Assembly (NCBI GenBank): GCA_002070945.1
Contig: MWEG01000113.1
Span: 1-64,000 of the forward strand
Direction: 5' to 3'
From: Lentisphaerae bacterium ADurb.Bin082
Lineage (GTDB): Bacteria; Verrucomicrobiota; Lentisphaeria; Oligosphaerales; Oligosphaeraceae
DNA length: 64,000 nucleotides
Position 1 is the first letter of the stretch. Each line of letters begins with the position of its first letter. The translations under genes were made by a program, and so were the position numbers. The notes beneath the pieces were generated by a model, which did not search any database, had not been told where the DNA came from, and was given only the letters and a program-made list of their open reading frames with translations. Positions 35,540-42,843 of this stretch are shown here, piece by piece.

Positions 35540-36394
35540 TCAGGGACGCGTTTGGGTCAGGATTCCGCCGTGTTGGAGCATCCAGACGTTTTCATATTTG
35601 GTTCCATTGTAGGTGAGGATGTAATTGACGGTGTCGACGTGGCCATCGAGGTAGCAGACATTGCGGCCGCCGGAATGGGTGGCGTACTTGCCGACCGAGC
35701 CGAATTGGTTTTCATAGAGCATATAGAGCCGAAAGCCGCCGTAGCCGGACGGGTAGCTCCCCGCAACAGCCTGGAAGCCCCAGTTATCGGCAAAAGAAGC
35801 GATGGTGGACGGATTGGAAGCCCTGGCCAGGTGTCGGAGGTACTCTGGCTCACTTCCGGTGGTCGCTTGTTTGAACCAGTTATGGCCGTAGCTAGAGAAC
35901 ATCGGCTCCCATGCCCACCATGCCTGCGGGGTAGCGTTGCTTGGGCAGATCAGCATGTCATACATATAGGCGTTAAACGTGGTGCCGCTAGACAAAGTGC
36001 AGGGGACGGTTTTGTGGGTCTGTGGCAGGAAGCCCGAGTAGTACAGCCAGTCTGGCCAGTTGAAGTTGGCGTTGTTGGCGCGAGCCGGATGCCGCAACTG
36101 CGAGGAAAAAACACTGTCGTTGTTTTCGTTTGAGTAGAGCATTTCGACCAGACCGAGCTGCTTTAAGTTGTTTTTGCAGGAGATTGCGCGCGCCTTTTCA
36201 CGCGCTTTTGACAAGGCTGGCAAGAGCATCGCCGCTAAAATCGCGATGATGGCGATGACGACCAGCAGCTCTATCAACGTGAAGGCGGCCCAGTCTGTCG
36301 CAGTTCTCCCCTGCCTTTGTTCTGAAGTCGCAAACCATTTCTTTTCCATTGATTGCCTCCTTGGTTCTGAAGCTGCAAACCATTTCTTTTCCAT
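35540..36394 (-). CDS. Prepilin-type N-terminal cleavage/methylation protein (Lentisphaerae type)
   Basis: A 284-residue protein if started at ATG 36394; the alternative ATG 36349 gives 269 residues. Both starts carry the same ribosome binding site because a 45-bp unit is duplicated there. The prepilin motif '[19 protein letters not shown]' is near residue 39 from the first start; Gly at -1 is replaced by Ala, as in several members of this group. Glu +5 is present. The remainder has the '[17 protein letters not shown]' segment and the ending '[12 protein letters not shown]' (H-x-G-G-x-N-x-x-[YF]-x-D-G-H), hallmarks of the large pseudopilin group in Lentisphaerae and Planctomycetes. Role: type II-like pseudopilin or surface protein; not part of the Tad cluster. 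Confidence 0.8.
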   Translation of the reverse strand: MEKKWFAASEPRRQSMEKKWFATSEQRQGRTATDWAAFTLIELLVVIAIIAILAAMLLPALSKAREKARAISCKNNLKQLGLVEMLYSNENNDSVFSSQLRHPARANNANFNWPDWLYYSGFLPQTHKTVPCTLSSGTTFNAYMYDMLICPSNATPQAWWAWEPMFSSYGHNWFKQATTGSEPEYLRHLARASNPSTIASFADNWGFQAVAGSYPSGYGGFRLYMLYENQFGSVGKYATHSGGRNVCYLDGHVDTVNYILTYNGTKYENVWMLQHGGILTQTRP

Positions 36395-36410
36395 TGATTG
36401 CCTCCTTAGT
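36336..36410 (-). repeat. Direct duplication of a translation start region (45-bp period)
   Basis: On the - strand the block 'aaggaggcaatcaatgg' plus the next ~28 nt (encoding Met-Glu-Lys-Lys-Trp-Phe-Ala) occurs twice, in frame and 45 bp apart, with starts at 36394 and 36349. The two copies differ at only a few positions. Confidence 0.9.
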
Positions 36411-36477
36411 TGGTGCAAATCCAATCTATTTGTCAATAAGCTTCGTCACGGGCATTCATTCGTCATTCGCTCCGCTT

Positions 36478-37695
36478 CTAACATTTGCCGTGTTCTGCAA
36501 AAAACTCTTCGGCAAACATCAGGGCGGCAGTTTGCGGAAAATGTTCTGAGTGCGCCGTTGCTGAGCGCACTTCGGTTTTCAGTCTCCAGTTGGCCAGGCC
36601 ATAACTTCCCATTTTCATTTTCACCACATCCAGGGTGCACTGCGGACAACGTGCCGTCCAGGCAGGCAGAAAAATCGCCTGGGGATTCAGCAGATAGGCG
36701 ACATTGACCGCAGCATCACCAATGCTGGAAAAAACTTCCGTAAGCAATTGTGCTATGAACATGCTCCCCCCCTCGACGGCTTTCACGACTTCATCCGGCG
36801 AAATGTAGTTATCCCCAGCCCGCGGCCCCTGAATGGCAAGATTGGTGCCATTTTTACGCACTTCAGATATTTTCTCCCCGATTTTGCTAAAAATCGCCTT
36901 GTCATAAAGCAGTCCGCCGCGCCCATCCGGGCCGATTTCCTGTGTGTCGTAAAGCTTCATATAGCCTAATTCTCCGGCGCTGCCCTGCCATCCGCGATAT
37001 AATTCCCCGTTGCAGAAAATCCCCATGCCAAGCCCCTCGTCAATGGTCAGAAAATGCTCCATGCCAGCGGCCGCCCCAAAGCGTTTTTCTGCCAATGCAT
37101 AGATATGCGAGATATTGTTCAGCATGGAAGGCAAAGCAAAATGCTTTTGGAAAAAGTCCTTGAGGTTGAATTCATATTTGGGAAACATGTCGGATGAAAA
37201 CACTTGCCCGGAGGTAAAATCAATGATGCCAGGCAAGGCCACGCCCACCCCTAGAATCTTCTTCGCGTCAACCTGGTCGATAACTTGAGCCATTTTGTCC
37301 TTGATGAGAAGAAGAAAACTTTTCGCCGACAGCAACGAATCGCCGCCTATGGAATGATGCTCCACAACCTGCTGCTGGGCATCAAGTAAAACAATCGAAG
37401 AGGCAGACGCCGAAAAGAATGCGCCAAGGGTGTAAAACAAATCAGGCCGCAAAGCCAAGCCGATTTTCCGGCGTCCGGCACTCAGAGGCTCAGACAAAGA
37501 CGGGACTTCAAGAACAATGCCGGAATCAAGCAAACGGGAAACACTCGAGGTAACGCTGTTCTTATTCAAACCTAAAAGAAGGCCAAGGTCAGAACGCGAA
37601 ATCCCAGAATGGGTATAAATAGCCTTAATGACCCGACGAAGCTTCAACTGCTGGCGGGTGAGGGTGGCTTCTGGCTTGAAGAAAAAATTTATCAT
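36478..37695 (-). CDS. ROK-family transcriptional regulator
   Basis: A 405-residue protein. Residues ~15-70 form a winged helix-turn-helix of the NagC/XylR/Mlc type ('GISRSDLGLLLGLNKNSVTSSVSRLLDSGI', read as S-R-x-[DE]-[LI]-x-x-x-x-[GN]-[LI]-x-x-x-[ST]-V-[ST]). Residues ~85-390 are a ROK domain with 'GVGVALPGIIDF', 'NNISHIYALAEKRFG', and 'EGLGMGIFCNGELYRGWQGSAGELGYM'. The usual zinc-binding C-x-C-G-x-x-G-C-x-E loop after G-E-x-G-H is absent: the sequence reads GELGYMKLYD..., so neither the His nor the Cys ligands are there, which points to a non-catalytic, metal-free regulator. Likely represses or activates the adjacent carbohydrate genes. Transcribed toward the pseudopilin gene. Confidence 0.8.
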   Translation of the reverse strand: MINFFFKPEATLTRQQLKLRRVIKAIYTHSGISRSDLGLLLGLNKNSVTSSVSRLLDSGIVLEVPSLSEPLSAGRRKIGLALRPDLFYTLGAFFSASASSIVLLDAQQQVVEHHSIGGDSLLSAKSFLLLIKDKMAQVIDQVDAKKILGVGVALPGIIDFTSGQVFSSDMFPKYEFNLKDFFQKHFALPSMLNNISHIYALAEKRFGAAAGMEHFLTIDEGLGMGIFCNGELYRGWQGSAGELGYMKLYDTQEIGPDGRGGLLYDKAIFSKIGEKISEVRKNGTNLAIQGPRAGDNYISPDEVVKAVEGGSMFIAQLLTEVFSSIGDAAVNVAYLLNPQAIFLPAWTARCPQCTLDVVKMKMGSYGLANWRLKTEVRSATAHSEHFPQTAALMFAEEFFAEHGKC

Positions 37696-37897
37696 GGCGA
37701 AAAAGTTGGAAATAAATGTGCGCTAAAGTGGGAACGCACTAGACCCATTGATATTACCCCAGTCAGAAAAAACAAAATTAAATTACCCAAAGCATGTGTA
37801 AACAGATTTAAATAAGATTGACTAGCAACACAAATGTACCGCCCAACAAATAATTGTCAAGCCTGTTTTTTCCTTTTTTTGCAAATAAAAAGGGAAA
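37696..37897 (-). promoter_or_regulatory. AT-rich leader upstream of the ROK regulator
   Basis: About 200 nt of AT-rich sequence directly upstream of the ROK start (37695). It contains A/T runs such as 'aaaaaggaaaaa' on the - strand and probably the promoter; -35/-10 elements are not unambiguous. Confidence 0.35.
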
Positions 37898-37940
37898 AAA
37901 TAACCTAATTAGTCCCTTTTTAGGATTAATTAGGTTATTT
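37898..37940. promoter_or_regulatory. Operator-like palindrome P1
   Basis: Arms AAATAACCTAATTAGTCC (37898-37915) and GGATTAATTAGGTTATTT (37923-37940) pair over 18 bp with one mismatch around a 7-nt centre. The inner half (AATTAGTCC-N7-GGAYTAATT) is repeated at P2. Likely a repressor site for the ROK protein, whose gene starts 203 nt away, or a stable hairpin. Confidence 0.5.
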
Positions 37941-37967
37941 GATTAGTAAATAAAAGCAAAAAAACAT

Positions 37968-37992
37968 AATTAGTCCGATTTTAGGACTAATT
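37968..37992. promoter_or_regulatory. Operator-like palindrome P2
   Basis: AATTAGTCC (37968-37976), 7-nt centre, GGACTAATT (37984-37992): a perfect 9-bp palindrome with the same centre length as P1. The two centres are about 61 bp apart, close to six helical turns, as expected for paired sites on one DNA face. Confidence 0.5.
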
Positions 37993-37993
37993 T

Positions 37994-38018
37994 AGCCTCC
38001 TCCGAGGCTGGCTTTTTT
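37994..38018 (+). terminator. Intrinsic terminator-like hairpin on the + strand
   Basis: AGCCTC-CTCC-GAGGCT (37994-38009) followed by GG and C-TTTTTT (38012-38018). It is oriented to end + strand transcription, yet no + strand gene lies upstream until 28752, so it may end an unannotated small RNA running away from the ROK gene. Confidence 0.5.
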
Positions 38019-38188
38019 GCGGGCATAGGCGGGAGGGGAAATGTAGCTTTGTGGCTGGTCGCGTCATTGGAAATGTGGTCAGCGACAACTACGTCGGTGT
38101 TATGACGAAAGAAGTGGATGCGGTAGACAGTGCACTACTATCGGCCAGAATTTTGTTTTTTGGGAAAGATTTTCTTCAAATCAACGTT

Positions 38189-38320
38189 TATGTTTCGCCC
38201 CTTCAGGGCTCAAGGTTTAATTACGTCTTACCCAGGGCGGCGCGAACCCTAGCGGGTCCGCTTGCCCTGGGCTAGTATGTTATGGCCCTTCAGGCCGCCA
38301 GCAAGGCATACGTCAAGGTT
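38189..38320 (+). repeat. Structured dispersed repeat, family R1, copy B
   Basis: Order of parts: 'tatgtttcgccccttcaggg', a variable spacer, 'acccagggcggcgcg' and 'gcttgccctgggc' as complementary arms around a loop, then 'tagtatgttatggcccttcagg' (partly decayed second end) and 'catacgtcaa'. The ends are direct repeats of roughly 20 bp that themselves contain GCCC-CTTCA-GGGC. Confidence 0.75.
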
Positions 38321-38387
38321 AAGCTTGAGGTTTGAACTCCATGCGGCTGGCGCCGTTAACGACGTCTGCAGATGCAGAGCTGCAAAT

Positions 38388-38495
38388 GCCCTGAAGGGGC
38401 GAGACATACCAGCCCAGGGCAAGCCGGGCCGTCAGGCACGGCGCCGCCCTGGGTGAGGGTGGAGTATAATTTGGAGCCCTGAAGGGGCGAGACAT
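38388..38495 (-). repeat. Structured dispersed repeat, family R1, copy C (inverted)
   Basis: The reverse complement matches copy B: 'tatgtctcgccccttcaggg', spacer, 'acccagggcggcgccg', loop, 'gcttgccctgggctgg', 'tatgtctcgccccttcaggg'. This is the best preserved copy, with two intact ~20-bp ends. Copies B and C face each other about 67 bp apart, so the whole region can fold into a very long hairpin. Confidence 0.78.
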
Positions 38496-38591
38496 AAATT
38501 AGGCTGTGGACGGCCGTCCACCCTAAGGACATGGTGGACGGTGTGGACGGCGGCTGCCGTATGTCCATTATCCATCGTCCACTAACTGGTG
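38496..38591. other. GTGGAC/GTCCAC-rich gap segment
   Basis: Short tract with 'gtggac' and 'gtccac' words on both strands ('tgtggacggccgtccacc', 'ggtggacggtgtggacgg', 'catcgtccac'), including a GTGGACGGCCGTCCAC palindrome. Related words occur at 52389-52500 and 56283-56310. It follows the 3' end of the DUF4838 gene and may include its terminator, but no T-run was found. Confidence 0.4.
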
Positions 38592-40991
38592 TCAATCCGT
38601 GGCTTTTTCGCGGGCACCGCCTGGCAGCACACGTTCGGACAAGTCTATTTTCGGCGCTCTCTGGGCCAGTTGCGGCCCAGTGAAGACAAAGGCCGGGTAG
38701 ACGATGCCGCCAGTGCCGAGTTCGGAGCTGCTGTTGTGGATGACCTGGATGGCGAGGAGGTTTTCGCCTTGGTCAACCAGGGTTCCAGTCAGGTCGAACG
38801 CCTGGGGCTTGGCAAAGCCAGCGCCCATGCCGATGTATTGGCCGTTGCACCAGACCTTGACCACGGAGTCAATGCAGCCGAACAGCAGCCCGGCCGTTTT
38901 TTCAGCCAGGGCGGGGAATCTCACTCGGTACCAGACCGCGCCATGGACATAGCCGCCCAGGCCCTGCGCGTCCCAAGTTGAGCTGTAAGTCGCTGTAGTG
39001 ATGTAATTCTCGTCATTGATTTCGGGTCGGAAGAAGCCTATTTCATGGCCAGCAGCATACGGGTCCAGCATGGTTTTGAGGCGGTCGGGGATTTTGAAGG
39101 CGATCTTGTAGTCGCCGCTGGAGTATGTCTGCATGGCCTCAAGCGACTCTTTCCAGAAGCGATTCAAGTAGATTATAGCGCCATGTGAGGTCAGCCCCTG
39201 CTCGCGGGCCAGGTAGTCTTCGAGGTCTTGCTTGAGGGCATCGAAATGTTTTTGCGCAGTAGCGAAGTCGAACTGGTGCAGGGCATTGCGGAAGTCGAAG
39301 AACATCTGCATCTGGCGCAGCGGGATAGCGGCTATTTCGATGCGTTCGCGGTCAGCCGCAGTGTCCGCGGCGGCGGACGCCTTTGCGAACAGTTCGTTGG
39401 CTCGGGTTATGAACGCCTGGTCATAGATAAGCGGGAAGGCGTAGTATGAGCCTGCTTCCTGGCCGGACTCTGTTTGCCGCATGGTTTGCATCAGGTAGTA
39501 TTCTTGCATGAGCGGGGCGGCCTTGCCGTAGGCTTTGCGGCAGAAGTCGTCCAAGAGTTGGCGCCAATCCTGTTCAGTGTCCCAAAGCAGGCGGGCTTCG
39601 ACGTAGTTCGTCGGCGCTAGGCAGGCCCAGTAGCGGACGCTTTCATTGCGCACGCCGAGGATGCCTATCTGGCGGTAATACGGCAGGTCCTCGCCCCAAA
39701 TCTTGATTTTGCTGAAAGGCATGAAGTTCTCGGCCAGGTTCCAGTTGTAGCCGCGGAAGAACTTGACGTTGGGCAATTCGCCCCACTTGTCAAGGATGTT
39801 TTTGAAATAGGCCCTGGTTTTGCTTTGCGGCTCCAGGGTGCCGTGGAGCCGTGAGTAGGTGATGTCAGCGATGACGATGGCCAGGCGCGGATGCGGCCGG
39901 TGTCGGGTCGGGATATCGGCATGATTGCTGTACAGGTAGAAGCCGAGGTGCAGGTTCGGGAATTCGGCTTCGAGGTTTTCCAGCAGGGTGTTGCAGAGCA
40001 GGATGAGGTTGTCAGTCACGTCCATGGCGCCGCTCATTGGGTCACGTCGCCCAGAGCCGCTCAAGTAGCTTTCGACTGATTCAGAGAAGCCGCCGCCATC
40101 CGCTGGGCCAACGCCGATGCCGACGGTCGCGTCCGCCGGCCAATTGTTTTTCCGGAAGGTGTCCCGGATATGTTTTTCGAACAGTTCGATGACACGCGGG
40201 TGGGTTGGTTCGAGCTGCGGGCCTTGGCGCTTGAAGCTGCCATCCAGCTGGCGCACCAGGGCGAGCATGTCGGGATTGGCGTCAAACTCGGCCTTGTTGG
40301 TGCGGATGATGTCTTGCCAGACGTGTCCGCCAACGTTGATGCGCGGGTCCCAGACGCCGTCGTTCTGCAGTTTATGGCGGCGTTTCCACTGGACGTATTC
40401 GCGGTATTCCCTTTCGATGTAGGTCGCTTGTCCGCCGGAGTACCATGGGCAGCGTACGGAGAACGCTGGCGCTTGGCTGATGTCGAGTTCAGGCGTGATG
40501 ACGTCTTTTTGGGTTGGGATGATTTCTCCGATGTCTCCTGGCATCACCCAGTCGCAGCCGAGTTGGCGCAGCAGTTCATAGATACCGAAGGCCAGGCCAG
40601 AGGTGCTTTCGCCGCTAATCAGGACGCGATTGCCAGCGGTTTTGAGGCGGAAGCCCTCGCGGGTGGCGCTGGTTGCGGTCAGTGTTGCGCCCAGAATTTG
40701 GGCTTGGCTGCCGATGATAATCGCTGGTTCGGCTGCCGGGTCTGGCGCTTGACCGGTCTTTATCTGTAAACGCGCGCCGCTCATTTTTTCCAGGTGATAG
40801 ACCAAGTCTTCGACGGCTAAGGCCAGGGCTTCGTCCCGATAGTCGTCAAGAGTCTGGCATCGGTCTGGCAGGCGCACTGGCTCGTTGACATAGATGGCTG
40901 CTACCGGTTGCCCGGCTCGAACCAGTTCCACGCCGGCTGCCGCCGCTGTCGAGGCTGCCATTCCCGCGATCATCATCCATACTTGTCTCAT
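38592..40991 (-). CDS. Secreted DUF4838 (alpha-glucuronidase-like) protein
   Basis: A 799-residue exported protein. ATG 40991 is preferred to ATG 41000 because AAGGA stands 8 nt before it. Signal peptide ends near STAAAAG. Residues ~40-160 form a GH67/alpha-glucuronidase-type N-terminal domain ('DLVYHLEKMSGARLQIK', 'PAIIIGS', 'GNRVLISGESTSGLAFGIYELLRQLGCDWV'). Residues ~200-480 form the DUF4838 TIM-barrel-like region ('LVRQLDGSFK', 'GPADGGGF', 'NHADIPT', 'VKFFRGYNWNLAENF'), then helices and a C-terminal jelly roll ('KVWCNGQYIGMG'). The family is thought to act on plant or algal polysaccharides; the substrate is unknown. It is close to the family P genes and shares their strand. Confidence 0.8.
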   Translation of the reverse strand: MRQVWMMIAGMAASTAAAAGVELVRAGQPVAAIYVNEPVRLPDRCQTLDDYRDEALALAVEDLVYHLEKMSGARLQIKTGQAPDPAAEPAIIIGSQAQILGATLTATSATREGFRLKTAGNRVLISGESTSGLAFGIYELLRQLGCDWVMPGDIGEIIPTQKDVITPELDISQAPAFSVRCPWYSGGQATYIEREYREYVQWKRRHKLQNDGVWDPRINVGGHVWQDIIRTNKAEFDANPDMLALVRQLDGSFKRQGPQLEPTHPRVIELFEKHIRDTFRKNNWPADATVGIGVGPADGGGFSESVESYLSGSGRRDPMSGAMDVTDNLILLCNTLLENLEAEFPNLHLGFYLYSNHADIPTRHRPHPRLAIVIADITYSRLHGTLEPQSKTRAYFKNILDKWGELPNVKFFRGYNWNLAENFMPFSKIKIWGEDLPYYRQIGILGVRNESVRYWACLAPTNYVEARLLWDTEQDWRQLLDDFCRKAYGKAAPLMQEYYLMQTMRQTESGQEAGSYYAFPLIYDQAFITRANELFAKASAAADTAADRERIEIAAIPLRQMQMFFDFRNALHQFDFATAQKHFDALKQDLEDYLAREQGLTSHGAIIYLNRFWKESLEAMQTYSSGDYKIAFKIPDRLKTMLDPYAAGHEIGFFRPEINDENYITTATYSSTWDAQGLGGYVHGAVWYRVRFPALAEKTAGLLFGCIDSVVKVWCNGQYIGMGAGFAKPQAFDLTGTLVDQGENLLAIQVIHNSSSELGTGGIVYPAFVFTGPQLAQRAPKIDLSERVLPGGAREKATD

Positions 40992-41048
40992 GCCAATCAT
41001 CCTTTGTTGAGGTTGCGCTGAGGGTGTTGTGTGCTGCCATGTTCAGGG

Positions 41049-42722
41049 TCACGGCAGGTGGTAGATGCCGGGCTTGTCAAACCATGCGGTTTGATTTGGT
41101 GCCAGGTTGGTTCCCATGAGCAGGATGAGCGAATCGGCTTCGGGCGGCACATCGACAAAGCCGATGGCTCGCCGCCACACGCTCGAGTCCTTGCTTTTGT
41201 CAAAGCTGACTATGACGTCCTTGTTGGGGACGACCCATTTGCCTTCCTTTTGCCAGCGGGCGCGCAGGGATGGACTGCCTTCGCCAGCGGAATAGCCCTC
41301 GATGATGTAGGTATTGCCTGGCGTTACCGGGGTGCGAACGATGAAGCAGCCGTTGCTGACGCCGGTGGCGCGGGCTGAATAGTTGTCGCCGAGGCCTTTG
41401 GTGGTGTCGAATCCAAAGCTTCCTTGTTTTTCGTCATAGCGCCAGAAGCTCCATCCTTCCGGCAGGTTGCCAGCTGTCCAGTCGGCGGCGGCATCTTTCA
41501 ATTCGCCTTTTATAAGCGGTGAGCAGTCTGGGTTGGTGACTAAGTTAACGAGCGTACCTTGGGCGAGGCCCTCGTCCACAATCTGTCGGCAGACCCTGTC
41601 TGGGTCGGCGATCAGTGCCAGGGTGCGTTCAAAGCCTGGCAGTTGGTCTTCCCAGGTCGGCGCATCGCGGTCTTTGAATTTCCAGTCCCACTTGATCCAG
41701 CGGAATTTTTCGCCATAGACCCAGCAGTACTGGTCAGAGGCGCGGCTGGCTTGGGTGAAGTTGGAGCGCAGGTGATTCAGGCGGGAGCCGTTGAGCGGGC
41801 CGAAGTACCAGAACGATTTTTCGTCATTGGTGTACATATCGAGGTAGAGTCCGAAGCCGGCCTGGACTTGGTTGCGGTATTTGGCGCGGTTTTCCGGGGC
41901 TACCAGCATGGGTGCGCACTTGGCGATTTCCCAGGCGCTCAGGTAGAAGTCCATGTCAGCGGCTTTAAACTGATAGCCATGTTCGGTGGCGTCGACCATG
42001 ATGGCGCCTGGTGGGATGGCATCCAGGAAGCCATTGAGGAAGTGCGGCCAGAGGATATCGCGGGAGTGGGCGTAATCAGCAAGGTCGACCTTGCGCTGAT
42101 ACAATGTTCTGTTCATTGAGAAGAACCAGAACGCCAGCAGGGTGATGTCAGGGTATTCGGCGGCCATGGCCTGCATCATCTGAGCGCCGCGCTGGCGGGC
42201 CAGGGCGGCCGTTTCTTCGTAGGCGCCGTCTTCGGGAAGAAGGGTGTACTGCTCTGACTTAGGGTAGTCTTCCGGGTCTATCAGCAGGCCCTTAGCGCCG
42301 CCTTCGCGGGCGATCCAGGCAGCGATGGCCATATTGTGGGCGGCATTGGCCCAGGCCGTGTCATCGTTCCAGGCCAGGCGTTTTCGCGGCGCCCAGAATG
42401 TGCAAATCAGATTGTGCTTGAGGTTCCCCGAGGATATCTGCTTGACCCGGCTGATTTCCTCTTCGAACCAGCTGCGTTCCCAGGGCGGCGCCGTCATCGC
42501 GGTGCGCAGGTTGATCTGCTTGCCCTCGGCGTCCTTGGCATAGATGCTGATGCTGATGCCCTCCAGCGGGAGTTTTTCGAGCGCCTCCTGGTTGCGTACC
42601 AGGTCCTGGGTGTTGACCCACAGCAGGTCCCAGCTATGGCCGATAAAGCGTTTTTTGCCGAAGTCGTCAGCGTGAGTAGCTGTCAGCGCCAATAGCAGCG
42701 CCAGGAAAAACGAACAACGCAT
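41049..42722 (-). CDS. Secreted putative glycosidase-like protein, family P, member 2
   Basis: A 557-residue exported protein; ATG 42722 (aaggag 6 nt upstream) is chosen over ATG 42728, which abuts that site. Signal peptide ends near THADD. The barrel-like region starts 'KKRFIGHSWDLLWVNTQDLV' and contains 'LPLEGISISIY', 'AWNDDTAWANAAHNMAI', 'GLLIDPEDY', 'MVDATEHGY', 'YCWVYGEKFRWIKW'. The C-terminal ~145 residues (from about 'LVNLVTNPDCSPL') look like a carbohydrate-binding jelly roll ending 'QTAWFDKPGIYHL'. Nearly identical to member 3, next door, and clearly homologous to member 1. 57 nt upstream of the DUF4838 gene, so probably co-transcribed. Confidence 0.62.
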   Translation of the reverse strand: MRCSFFLALLLALTATHADDFGKKRFIGHSWDLLWVNTQDLVRNQEALEKLPLEGISISIYAKDAEGKQINLRTAMTAPPWERSWFEEEISRVKQISSGNLKHNLICTFWAPRKRLAWNDDTAWANAAHNMAIAAWIAREGGAKGLLIDPEDYPKSEQYTLLPEDGAYEETAALARQRGAQMMQAMAAEYPDITLLAFWFFSMNRTLYQRKVDLADYAHSRDILWPHFLNGFLDAIPPGAIMVDATEHGYQFKAADMDFYLSAWEIAKCAPMLVAPENRAKYRNQVQAGFGLYLDMYTNDEKSFWYFGPLNGSRLNHLRSNFTQASRASDQYCWVYGEKFRWIKWDWKFKDRDAPTWEDQLPGFERTLALIADPDRVCRQIVDEGLAQGTLVNLVTNPDCSPLIKGELKDAAADWTAGNLPEGWSFWRYDEKQGSFGFDTTKGLGDNYSARATGVSNGCFIVRTPVTPGNTYIIEGYSAGEGSPSLRARWQKEGKWVVPNKDVIVSFDKSKDSSVWRRAIGFVDVPPEADSLILLMGTNLAPNQTAWFDKPGIYHLP

Positions 42723-42843
42723 GGTCATCTCCTTGGGTTTGGTGTTGTCCCGTCAAAAACAATGTCTTTGCAGTATTTCTTAACTTGCTTGTTTTTATAT
42801 GCTTGCGACTATTTTTCTCTGTCCTGCAATTCAACTGAAAAAA

